Shown here: piece after piece, positions 12,103 through 39,300 of the stretch | Layout of the letters: every line of letters starts with the position of its first letter | How positions within the stretch are numbered: the stretch's first letter is position 1 | Assembly: GCA_033239005.1 (NCBI GenBank) | Contig: BSQZ01000034.1 | Coordinates: 3,054,501 to 3,118,500, forward strand | Direction: 5' to 3' | DNA from: Lamellibrachia satsuma | Taxonomy: Eukaryota; Annelida; Polychaeta; Sabellida; Siboglinidae | DNA: 64,000 nucleotides | The notes under the pieces: model-generated | What the model was told of the DNA's origin: nothing | Seen by the model: only the letters and a program-made list of their open reading frames with translations | The model's database searches: none | Position numbers and translations under genes: made by a program

Positions 12103-12292
12103 GTGAACATTGTTGGACTCTCGATAAGCCAATGGCTTCCTTCTCCACTTGCCATCTGGGCCTTTGGCTTGGATGGCAAATCTTGTTAAATCTTGTTAAG
12201 TTCATTGTCTGAAATTATTGGTGAACATTTCTTTGGATGTGTATTTGTAGTAGTACTCCTTTGAGTTTTCTCTGTCAGTTCCCCCTGCGCAT

Positions 12293-13356
12293 CTAGTTTA
12301 AATAATCTATGGTACCTGTGCCCTCGTCGACAACTCTGACAAACTCACATGCAAGAACTGCAGCGCCCTTCCCTGTCAGATGAAGTCCATCTCTCATGAA
12401 AAATTCACCTCTTCCCACAAAGTTTAACCACATGTCTACGAAGCCTACTCCCTCCTCCATACATACCTTCTGTACCTGTGTGTTGATCGCCATCCTTCTA
12501 CAGTTCCTATATTCCTCACCCCTGCCTCCCATTATTGGTAATATCCCCGACAATACGATCTGCCCAACTCGTCCCTCTTTAAGTGTCTTGGTCAACCTCC
12601 TGTACTTACCAACGATGGCTGACGTTCCCTCCTTATCTGCATTGTTCGCTCCCACATGCACGAGAACAGCACCTCCCGTGCCACCACCCATGACCTGTCC
12701 TGCCTTCTCTGCTATATCCTCTAATTTTGCCCCTTGTAGGCATACTGTTATGTCATCTCCTCTATTTACAATTTTATCCACTTTCCTAATGATGGAATCC
12801 CCCATAAATACCCGGGTTTCCTCGCTTTCCCCTGTGATACTACATCAGCAAAGCTCCTTTCCTGTTGCACACTACTAGTATGCACTCTTTCTCTCCTATC
12901 ATCAACCTTTACTGTCTTACCACCTGGCAATCCCTCTCCACTCACCCGCTTACCTCTCTTTTGTTGCATTCTTTGCCTTCTGTCATCTTTCTTCTTCTTA
13001 CCAGCTTTCTCCCTCACATTGCCACTGCTCTCCTTGTTCTCCTCGGTCTCACCACCTCTGCTCTCCTCGGTCTCACCACCTCTGCTCTCCTCGGTCTCAC
13101 CACCTCTGCTCTCATCATTCTCACCACCTCTGCTCACTCCTGTCTCACCCTGCCCTGTCATCATCAAAATCATACGCCTTAGCTCAATCACCTGCTCCTG
13201 CAGATATTTCACTGTAGTACACCCCCTACACACGAAATGGAAATCATCCGCCTGCACCTCCGCCCACGAATTTACACACCCGGACTTTGCAAAGTCTATC
13301 CAGCTGTCGCAGCTAGAACATATCAAATGTATATTAACACAATGTATATTACACAA
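12293..13356 (-). pseudogene. CR1 ORF1: PHD-like plus linker repeat plus esterase (outer element)
   Basis: From 13356 down, a Cys pattern C-x2-C-x2-W-x6-C and a later C-x2-C (FVCRGC) resembles the second half of a PHD finger. A linker follows with four copies of an 8-residue RGGETEES-type repeat (24-bp period, 13040-13130). From 12805, in another frame, comes the esterase: MGDSIIRK (GDS intact), VHVGANNAD, and DGLHLTGKG near the end. The single frame change lies at about 12780-12805. PHD plus esterase in ORF1 is an established feature of CR1-like elements. Confidence 0.75.
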
Positions 13357-13388
13357 TGATGCTAATATATAACATGTAACGTTATGTT

Positions 13389-13413
13389 AGCCCCACAAGG
13401 GGCTTTTTGAAGT
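13389..13413. other. short GC hairpin followed by T-run
   Basis: AGCCCC-ACAA-GGGGCT followed by TTTTT. It lies at the 5' edge of the outer CR1. It could be part of that element or a remnant retrotransposon tail; a function is not shown. Confidence 0.4.
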
Positions 13414-13807
13414 AAATGAACTGAACACAGAAGAACATCACATTCACAATTAGTGTTCTACACGTGGACACTGTTGTTGTATGTATTACTAAGATGCTAT
13501 ATATTCCCCTATTGTTCCTTTATGTTATTACTTAACGTTTTGCTATGCTTTGTATTTATTGTAAAGCATTACAGTACATCTTACACGAACACGAACACGC
13601 ACACGCACGATCATCTTGCCTGCACGCGTTGTCCAGGTAGTACGATTGTTCTGCAAATGATTAATAACGTATCCACCATAGGCGCCACCAGGTCGTTTCG
13701 GTTAGCCTACTCACCGCTAGATGGAGGAACAGCAGCTTTAATACCAATAGAAGCCTACAGGTTGCGCAATCAGTAGTTAACGAGGACTCCTGTCTACGTT
13801 GTTTGAA
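13414..13807 (+). promoter_or_regulatory. GALC upstream region (presumed promoter and 5' UTR)
   Basis: About 400 bp between the CR1 edge and the GALC start codon. No TATA box at a clear distance, CpG island or other defined signal could be assigned. It is called promoter by position only. The CR1 insertion leaves GALC with very little unique upstream sequence. Confidence 0.4.
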
Positions 13808-30057
<16,250 letters not shown>

Positions 30058-30879
30058 GTGTTTAACGCAGAAACAATAAGAGTTTGCACCTGCAGGACTC
30101 GATATACATTCTAGTAGTAAAGGTAATTTTTTTTATTTATACATAAATTAATGTGCCATGTAGTGCCTTACAAAGCTACCCTGTCTGAATATTAGTTGGC
30201 ACAATTATTGGATGATGTTTTGCCCTAGATTTCTTGTTACATCCTCTGGTGATCATAACAAACATTTTACAGTTGTTTATCCCTTTTAATTCTGACTACA
30301 CCTCTGGGTGTAGTTACCCGATTGTTATAGGTACATGTATACTGGATTTGTCAACATGTAATGGGTTGATGTAATGTAATGGGTTGATGTAATGTAATGG
30401 GTTGATGACATCATTTTTATGAATGATTCTATGAAAGCACGACATGTTTTTGATTGTATTACATTATGTATATGTGGAGAATTGCCAGTGGCATATTTAA
30501 GGGCTATTGGGTAATTTTTTTCCTATGTAACCTGTTGCGCCACTAAATGATAGCATGGTGAACTAACGGGTGGTTAAGCCCGACTCCCCTTTTGCAAGAT
30601 ACGCCATTGTACGCTGCTGTATCCTTGCCAAGTTCTGCTGGCTGACCAGTAGTTTACACCAATCAGTGCAACCGGGGGGGCCGCAAGTGGCTACTGAACC
30701 AATGTTCAAGTATAACATTATTAATTTAGATGTATGTTGAATGTTGATAGAGTTGAGGTTTTATAATTAAATCAGTTAAACACTGACAATCTAGCTGCTG
30801 CTGTATATATTGTATTAGTTAGTGAAACATTCCAACCACGATGTCTGCATTAAAATGAAAGAAGACATGTTAATTGGGG

Positions 30880-31195
30880 TGTGGTGGTCTTATAGTAGGG
30901 CATCAAAGGGACCGGTTTTTGAATCCACCTGCTGCCGTTTTGAAACTTGGGCAATTTTGTTCACCCCACTCTGCCCGTCTTTCGGAAGAGAAACTAAAAG
31001 CTGTTGGTCCCTTCTACCTGGTGTCTATATCAGGGGAAGTAAAAGATCCCACACGGGGTAAATGTGTAATCTGTTGTGGAGTGGTGGTCTCTATCTCTAA
31101 CCCACTGATTCCAGTGAGAGGCACCGAGCAGGTAGTGTGTACGGCAGTGATGCTGCCGCTGACTCCCTATATATATTTACAGCAGTGTATGGATG
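30880..31195 (+). repeat. tRNA-derived SINE, second family
   Basis: Shares TTTGAATCCACCTG, GAAACTTGGGCAATTT, GAGAAACTAAAAGCTGTTGG, TATCAGGGGAAGTAAAAGAT and CCCACACGG with the copy at 42985-43205. The two also share head sequence with tRNA-like boxes. Confidence 0.75.
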
Positions 31196-31369
31196 GATGA
31201 AATAATTATTCTAATTGTCCAAGATGTGAGCAGGTTGCTAGCATTACAGCCTTAGGGCCTGTTCCATACAAACCTGCCCAATCAGTATAGGATGCAGGAA
31301 GGTTTCACCGTTCTGTACGGACATTCTCAAGTGAAAGTTTTTCTCTCGATATACCACATTTGACAAATT

Positions 31370-31515
31370 AAACATACATGCCCTAATTAGCCTTGTCTAG
31401 AGAAACTAATTTTGGTGTAAGCTTATAAGAACAGATTCTTTACATTTTTTGTACAGCAAAATTTGTTTCAAGTGTGCTAAATGCTTATTGGGTCGAATAA
31501 TTTATACGATTATGC
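31370..31515. repeat. interspersed repeat family 2 (partial copy)
   Basis: CATGCCCTAATTA, GTCTAGAGAAAC(T/A)AATTTTGGTGTA and CTTATAAGAACAGATTC match 50620-50905. Confidence 0.6.
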
Positions 31516-31533
31516 CTGTATGCATATATGTTG

Positions 31534-31539
31534 AATAAA
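31534..31539 (+). terminator. candidate poly(A) signal for GALC
   Basis: AATAAA in the context GTTGAATAAAGTTC, about 1.5 kb after the GALC stop. Another candidate (AAAATAAAG) lies near 32652. Choice unproven. Confidence 0.35.
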
Positions 31540-31659
31540 GTTCATTAACTTGAAGTTGGAGCGAAACGGGGAACACGTAAAATGCCCTTCTCGAGTCATT
31601 TAGCACATCGCGAATCAGGTCCACTGATGTTCACATGTGTAGTGCGTGAACAGCATGGA

Positions 31660-32205
31660 CATTGGATGAGGTGACAGCATGGATGTTGGAATAGGTGACA
31701 ACATGGATGTTAGATCAGGTGACAGCATGGACGTTGGACGAGGTGACAGCATGGACGTTGGACGAGGTGACAGCATGGACGTTGGACGAGGTGACAGCAT
31801 GGACGTTGGACGAGGTGACAGCATGGACGTTGGACGAGGTGACAGCATGGACGTTGGACAAGGTGACAGCATGGATGTTGGATGAGGTGACAGCATGGAC
31901 GTTGGACGAGGTGACAGCATGGATGTTGGACGAGGTGACAACTTGGACGTTCGATCAGGTGACAGCATGGACGTTCGATTAGGTGACAGCATGGACGTTC
32001 GATCAGGTGACAGCATGGACGTTAGATCAGGTGACAGCATGGACGTTCGATCAGGTGACAGCATGGACGTTCGATCAGGTGACAGCATGGACGTTAGATC
32101 AGGTGACAGCATGGACGTTAGATCAGGTGACGGCATGGACGTTCGATCAGGTGACAGCATGGACGTTCGATCAGGTGACGGCATGGACGTTAGATCAGGT
32201 AACTT
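31660..32205. repeat. 24-bp minisatellite, about 22 copies
   Basis: Unit GGTGACAGCATGGACGTTGGACGA with an exact 24-bp period. The left half has TTGGACGA variants, the right half TT(C/A)GATCA variants. Frames are open on both strands because 24 is divisible by 3. Located between the GALC and THOC6 3' ends. Confidence 0.95.
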
Positions 32206-32284
32206 GCAAGTGTGAATACTTTGTCATAAAAAGAATAGAGGTGGAACAACTTTTGCCCTTTTTTTGCCAAATTTTTATCAGATC

Positions 32285-32420
32285 CAGTCAAAATTTATAG
32301 TTTCATCAAAACTAAATAACACATTTGCTCAAACAAAGTAGTATGTCGTAGTGGATGTGATAGGTTCAATGTTTTGCCAAATGAGTTCGGAAACGAAACA
32401 ATCGATAGAAATACAATCGA
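32285..32420 (-). repeat. interspersed repeat family 1 (partial, minus)
   Basis: TTTCATCAAAACTAAATAACACATTTGC and TAGTGGAT match the reverse complement of family 1. Confidence 0.55.
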
Positions 32421-33393
32421 GGAAGGACGTTTCAATGTTGACATATAATTTATATATATATGATTAAGTGTGTAGACACAGTAATGTATCACTGGGTTAA
32501 CTCAAAGTTGGATTTACAGGGGAAAAGCAAATTATTGATGTTTTACGTTACGTTGTATGCTTACATAAGGTGCATCCTGGCTGGACCAGGTTCACAGTTA
32601 CGATGGGTATTTGAGTTAACATAGTTATACTGTATACATGTATGTTATGTAAAATAAAGTTTTATGTGTCGTGTACACATTGCTTTTTTATTGCATAAGG
32701 TGTAGGATGCCCTTAGTTACCAGTTCGATAGTAAAGTAATCTGGTTATGCATTAAACATTCAACAAACTGGCAAGTCAAGTCTTTGACCTGCAATTTTTA
32801 GTGTGAAATTTAGGTGGATGCCGCCAAAACATTAGCCAATCATAACTAGTTCTTAAATTATTCAACTCCCAAGTCATGAAAATGGGTGACTCGAGTCAAT
32901 CCCTACAACATGAGTCAACAAATCTGTCAAATATCAAGAAATATTAGAATAACTATATTAGGATATGTGTATAGCTATAGATAGCATATTGTAAACATTT
33001 ACTATTGATAATATTAGTGATTATACTTTTAAAGGTACATCTGATTGTATTCTGGAATCATGTCACATATTATCTTCACTGCCCAAAATGTGTTTTAATG
33101 AACCATAATTTAATTATATTTTGTTAATCTGGTTCATTCATTTGGGCTGTGAAGATCAATTAACCAATTCCTGCTGAATCTTTTGAAGACAACAACTCGT
33201 CATAACACTTAACAATTTTATTTTATTATAGCAATTTGTGTTTTCTTACTGCGAATATAAACAACAAATTTTATCGATGCAAATGTTACTAGTTTGACAA
33301 CCACCACATGTTATCACCACGGATGTGGTCTGGGTAGAAGTATTTCCTCCATCCTTAACTAACAAGTGAAACAGATCCAACAATTAGGCCATC
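32421..33393. other. GALC-THOC6 convergent intergenic sequence and THOC6 3' UTR
   Basis: AT-rich, no coding segment. On the minus strand two AATAAA motifs (plus-strand TTTATT at 33217-33222 and 33222-33227) lie about 170 bp after the THOC6 stop and are the likely THOC6 poly(A) signals. Confidence 0.5.
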
Positions 33394-36300
33394 CTAACAT
33401 GTCTCGAGGGAGAATGCTCGGTAGCCGAAGTTTGTACAAATGTCCACCTTGTGGCAGTTTCCTGCAATGCTCAGCACCTGGTGAGAAAACAAAATAGTAA
33501 AACCATAAAAGTGTATTTTCTGCAACTTCTGTCGTGTTTACAATAGGCCCTATATATCAATTGTTGGTAATAATTTTTTTGTTGCAGAACCTCTTGCCAA
33601 GGTAAACAATTTGTGAAATGTCCATGAAACAGTAACATTTAATCACAAGGAAAGTCAGTTGAAAGTGTTTGTATAGGAGTCAATATCTGCTCACGATGTA
33701 TTTACTAAAAATAACAGATAAATTGATCAGAAGTATGATGAAAACATTGTAAACTTTCTGTAAACATTTTAAACATGAACTTTGCTGATGAATAAGGTTT
33801 CCCATTCATCTTTCAATTGCAGCCCACCATCTGTACTTAGCAACCAATTATCTATCACTATTTACCCCTAACAACCAAATACATCGCAACCCAATACGTA
33901 TTTAAAACAATGTGATATATCCCTAGCCATGGCAATGAATCCTTAGCAACCACCATGTATCCCTAGCAACTGCATTGTATCCTCAGCAACTGCATTGTAT
34001 CTGTAACAACCGTTATATATCCCTAGCAACCGCCTTGTATCCCTAGCAACCGTGGCTATCTGTCCCAATCTCACCTTTGCATTCTCTGATGTGCTGTTTA
34101 CTTTCACGCTGAATATGCTCGTAGGTGAACATGGGACCTTTGACCTCTCTTCCCCATTCACTGACCAGTGGTGGACGAACGGCTGACCACCCGCAGAGAT
34201 TATCTACAGACCCAATGGCATATTACTATTTATACTTCTTAAAGTATGCACACAAAAAATGACTTGATAAACATATATTAGTGGTGCAGTTTTCTTATTC
34301 AAATTTTTTTTTGCAAAAAAATGTCAGCTAATTTATTGACAAATGTTGATTTTTAGCTGTCAATAATTTATGCCAGTACACACAGTCAAAGAAATCAAAC
34401 TCTGATATTACAACTACAAACAACACCTAATCATATATATTCACACTCTTTGCAGAATGTCTACTGAAATATTTGCAGCAAGCAAATATTTACCGTAAAT
34501 GGACACAATTCAGCCATTACCCCGTAAACATTGTACAGTTGTAATACTGTGTATTAGTACTATTACCATGATAACCTCCATATAAAACAATTTCTTTGTC
34601 AATTCTCCCCACATTCCTTAACCTATCCTTCATACTTTCAATGTAACTTATCTAGAGGCATTATAGCCTGATGATCCTAAGACAATGAGAATGTGTAAAT
34701 ATTAAAATATTATATTTACACTGTCGTCATGGAAGAGTGCTGTCTTCTGGCAGACCCCGGGCGTATCAAAGACAGCCGTGGCAGCAAGAGAGCGTAGGTG
34801 CCACAGACACAGCCTGGGGCCTCCGCCGCACACCTACAGCACATGGAGACAAGGGAAACATTAAGGGATCTCAAAATGTAGGACACTACATGAAATTAGT
34901 TTTGCGGGGGGGGGGGGGTGGCGGGATGTGGGGCAGTGATTGTTTCAATTAGCATAGTGTATTGGTGTATTTTCCCCAAACATTACTTATTTTTTACAAT
35001 TGTTCGTGAGACTGTTGACTTCAAACTTGCAAGCAGGCATTTTTGCATTATTATCACTGAGGTGCCACCAGACAGATATAATGGTTCCCACAAAGTTGCA
35101 CACAGGTCAATGTAATTCAAAGTTTCATGTCGGCTGTGGCTGGAGGAGGTCAGAGGTTAAATGCCATCAATTTTTATATCAGTATTTTTGAGATTAACCC
35201 TCATAAGTTGCTAATTGTTTGTTTACATTTGTGGAAATCCAGAAACATTTTCACTATGAAATCTTACGAACTCTCCATTAACATCCCACATAAACCCTTC
35301 CAGAGAGCACCATATAATCTCTTATTCATCAAATGTGTTAACTATTACACGCTTACCATCCAGTCATCCGCCGTGTCGATGGCGACGCACCCGACCCAGC
35401 GGCCGAGCTGTGGCCTTGCACAATTCTGCAACAGTTATTATGTCAATCCACTTGTACATTTCTAACTGTACACATTGACCACATAACACTAGAACACATG
35501 AAGTTGGGATTAGTTGTGTTTACTGTCTGACCAGTTGACTACACAACCAAACACACATCCTGGTGAACTACTATTATTTCAGTGACTTTGCATTATTCGT
35601 TGCCTTCATTTGAACAGCAGAAACATCCAAGAAAATGTAACGCAGCTTAACTGTGTGACTTGAGGATTATTTCAGACTACAAGATGATATAATTACTCCC
35701 TGTACTGTTAATTATTATTAGTGCTAACATAATGCTTAGCTGAACAGTAAGTTTAATAATTCCAATTAATTCTTATTAGTTTTGTTTCTACAAGCTACAC
35801 CACTGTAGTGGGCCTAGATGTGGAGCATATTTGGCATGATATTTCAATGTTTTGATATCTCAACAGTATTTTTACTTCCATTTCAAAGACATCTGTCCAG
35901 CAAGAACAACTGGTCATGCATGGTTGAATGGAACTTGCATACATAATGCATTCAAAACATGCATTCGTACGTCTCTTATAATTGCAGTTATATGTTCATA
36001 CCTCATTCTTGTAGGGTTCAATAATCTGGGTTGCTTCCTTAGGGTGTCTAAGATCTGAATTATGAATATTTAATACATGTTATTATAGACGGTCTCTGCT
36101 ACCCTAAGATAAAACAAGTTATGTTTCCTACATAATTTTTTTTTACCTATATAAAACCATCAAATATGAAACACACTGCTTGTGTTGTGGCAACAAAATT
36201 GGTTTGATAAACCATCATCGTAAACTCCACCTAAAATAACAATCTAATAACCCTCCTATAAGCATCACATAAAGACAGACAGCAAAGTTCTGTGAAGTTA

Positions 36301-39300
36301 GCATAAAAATGTATTATAAACTTTCACTAAAATAAAAAATTTTCAGATCACCCATAACCGGATTCAGTACCACACAAGTTTGAACCAAATGGCCAAGATC
36401 TGACAAGTATCTTACGCCTGAGAGATATTACAAGAGTGGCTACTAACAACTAACCAGAATCAATGCAGAGACGTCATTTAGCTGTACATACCCCATATCC
36501 TCACAGACCCATCCTCAGAGGCCGACACACATTCCTGGCCGGTAGTGAGCATTGCGATGGCGTGAATATAGTCGGTGTGTCCCTTCAACCCGACCTATAA
36601 CAGTTGATGTTCACAATACAAACATAAATATAGTCTATGTGTCTCTTCAACCCGACCTATAACAGTTGATGTTCACAATACAAACATATAAATATAGTCT
36701 ATGTGTCCCTTCAACCCGACCTGTAACAGTTGATGTTTACAATACGAACATATAAATATAGTCTGTGTCCCTTCAACCCGGCCTGTAACAGTTGATGTTC
36801 ACAATATGAACATATAAACATAGTCTGTGTGTCCATTCAACCCGAACTGTAACAGTTGATGTTCACAATACGAACATATAAACATAGTCCGTGTGTCACT
36901 TCAACCCGATTTGAAAACACAAAAGTGCTTAGAAAAGTTAGAAATGAGGAGATGAACAAAATGTAGAAAAATTTACAAATTAAATGGTCTGAAAAATGAC
37001 AGATGTTATTCAATTATGGGAAATGTAAATCCCTACAGAAATGATAAAAATGGAGAATACTATTCTAGGTACAACTGCTGACAGAGCAGTGTGGGATTTG
37101 CAGCTTCAAAGGGTAATAAATTTTGTGGGTTGATTAGGAGAACTATAACATACAAGCGAAAATGTTCATTATACCTCTGTAAAACGTTAGGGCTCATTTA
37201 GAATGCTGTGTACAAGCTTGGAGACTATATCATAAGAAGGACATAGATACACTTGAAAGAATACAGAGGAGAGCAACTAAAATGATTTCAGAAGTAAGAG
37301 ATCTTATGCATGAAAAATACTGCATTCTTCAAGGTGACCCACTGAACATCTCAACAGCTGTCAATAATGTAGACATGACTCACCAGGGGACTGCCAGCCT
37401 CCAGGTCCCACACGTATACCTTGTTGTCACCACAACCAGCAAACAGGCGCGTCCCTGACTCCTGCAACCAACAACAGACACCTGTGCCACATTACCTGCC
37501 AGGTTTGTACTTTTACTGCAGTTATCCCAAATAAATGGCACTTAGATAGGGTAATCTAGTCGTACTAGGTGCTGCCCATGCTGACCCATGTAGTGAGTTT
37601 GACAGCTAGGCTTACCTTTCCCTAGATGTCTGTCCACCAAGATTAATCAGAGTGACCTGAGGGTGGTAGGAGAAAAGGAAGACCAAAATTAAGACGGTCG
37701 GACAACGTTAAGAGAGATCTCGAAAGGGCAGGGTTGAAGAGCCAAGAGTGGGAGAGAACGGCAGAGGACCAAGATAGATGGAGATGACTCATCGAGAGGG
37801 TGAACAGACTAAGTGATGTGGCCCCCGCCCCGCAAGGGGCAAGAAGAACCAAAAACAAACACATGCAAACACAAATAGAAATGTTATACATTTCAATGTA
37901 AGTTTCCAAGCTTGCCAGTGCCTATATATGCCACAGTTACTTTTCTAAACATCTCAGACATGGTAATAACTCCAGGGTTTTATATTACTATAGTTTTTTC
38001 CAAATAAACACTTGCAAACTCAAAACCTGAGTCACCAATAATTATATATATCTCAATATAAGTCGCATCAAAATCCAACATTATTTAGCAATATCTTCCA
38101 GCTTGCAGTATAACTGTAGCAGCCGTATGACACATGAACTTACTTGTTTGTCGACCACCAGACAGTTGGTCTCCACACTGGCGAACCGATCTCTAGAAGG
38201 AGAACAGAACAAACTGGCAACAGAATCACAGCAGAGAAACTACATCAAACAATTTGTCAGCGAGGTCTACTAGTGCATTTTTGGGGCGCAGTGGCTCAGT
38301 GGTCAGAACATCAGACTCTCAATCGAGACTCAAGAGAATCCGATTTTTAATCCTGTTGCTGCTGTTCTGAAGCTTGGGAATTTTTTTTACTCCACTTTGC
38401 TTCAGTTCACACAGCTGTATAAATGAGTACCTGGCAATAGACGGAGGTGGATATGTGAATGAACAGCCTTTGCTCAGTAATTTCAGCAAGGCTGAGTTCT
38501 TCCCAGAGAAGTCGAGTTAGCATTAGAATGAACAGGTCTGTCATGGGTTGTAGTGTAAAGCGCTTTGAGCAATCTCAAGGACAGGATACTGCGTGATATA
38601 AGAACGTACCTTTACCTTTTATCTGTGTTATATATTTCAAAATAGGTTGCATAGAAATCTACTAGCACATCTACTAATTCTGGAAGCGTATTTATATCCT
38701 ACAGAAGTATCTCAGAGACTTGAAGGTGGCTTACTCGACTGGGATGTTCAAAGAAGAAATGTTCTTTGGATCCTTTGTGTAAACATCCGTCCAGTTCCAC
38801 ACACGAATCTCTCCTGTGCTACCGCCACTGGAAATACAAACACAGACGTTTAAGAGTCATTTCAGTAATGATAATAAAATGAAAACTTCTATCACGTCCA
38901 AATCCTCGATAACCTGAGCTCGGACCTGCATAATATAGTCAAGTTACTGTAGTTTGTGGGCGACACCCGCCATAAGATTTTTTATTTGCTTAGTGCAATT
39001 TTTCTGCCTAAAGTGTAGTGTGTCTTACTGAGTAAAAAATATACTGACCTTTTTTGCCTGCCCCCCGTTTCCATGGTAAAAAATTGCAACAAATACTTGT
39101 AACTTTTGATTATTTTGATGTTTTCTGTTAGTTGTGTAGACAAGAATAAATAAAATACAACACTCAAAACCTTATTTGGCTGGCATAATTACTTCAAGAG
39201 ATATTTTTCTAAATGTGAAATATATGGTTTTGAGAAAACGGTTGTCAAAGATTTAGAGGTATGTAATTTTTTTTAATTGAACTTCATGGATAGGAAATAT

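Larger units (their letters stand above)
8598..12200 (+). mobile_element. nested CR1-like non-LTR retrotransposon, 5'-truncated
   Basis: Carries the 3' part of ORF1 (esterase), all of ORF2 in broken frames, and a 3' UTR ending in a repeated TTAAATCTTG motif at 12178-12200. It starts inside ORF1, compared with the minus-strand copy at 59245-63240, which has additional 5' sequence. It sits within an opposite-strand CR1. Identity to the other copies is high by eye, implying recent activity of the family. Confidence 0.9.
7502..13400 (-). mobile_element. outer CR1-like element, split by a nested CR1 and lacking RT
   Basis: Two minus-strand pieces (13400-12201 and 8597-7502) join to one element once the plus-strand insert 8598-12200 is removed. 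Across the joint the reading is SDNE, then LKCVCLNARSIVNKK, as in the uninterrupted copies. The order is ORF1 (Cys-rich PHD-like segment, linker repeats, SGNH esterase), then ORF2 endonuclease. After FYAYVRS, the sequence jumps directly to the 3' terminal repeat AAATCTTGTTAAA, so the entire RT region is deleted. TTAAG is found at both insert edges and may be a short target duplication. The 5' end near 13400 is approximate. Confidence 0.8.
30058..31560 (+). other. GALC 3' UTR / downstream region
   Basis: No coding segment. It contains three copies of an 18-bp GTAATGGGTTGATGTAAT unit (about 30357-30410), a SINE (30880-31195) and a candidate AATAAA signal at 31534. The true 3' end was not determined. 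Confidence 0.5.

Noticed and set aside
31615..32300. Repeat proteins on both strands (MDVGRGDS-type, MLSPRPTS-type)
   Set aside because: The 24-bp array keeps frames open in phase on both strands; no start context, splice sites or homology.
34720..34724. Alternative THOC6 exon 11 donor GTGTAA at 34721
   Set aside because: It would leave the join to exon 12 out of phase; the donor at 34719 (GTAAAT) keeps the frame and the conserved DDS-IISAGG joint.
38283..38345. A genuine tRNA gene at the SINE head
   Set aside because: The acceptor stem cannot be closed and the B-box is degenerate; it is followed by a conserved SINE body found elsewhere.
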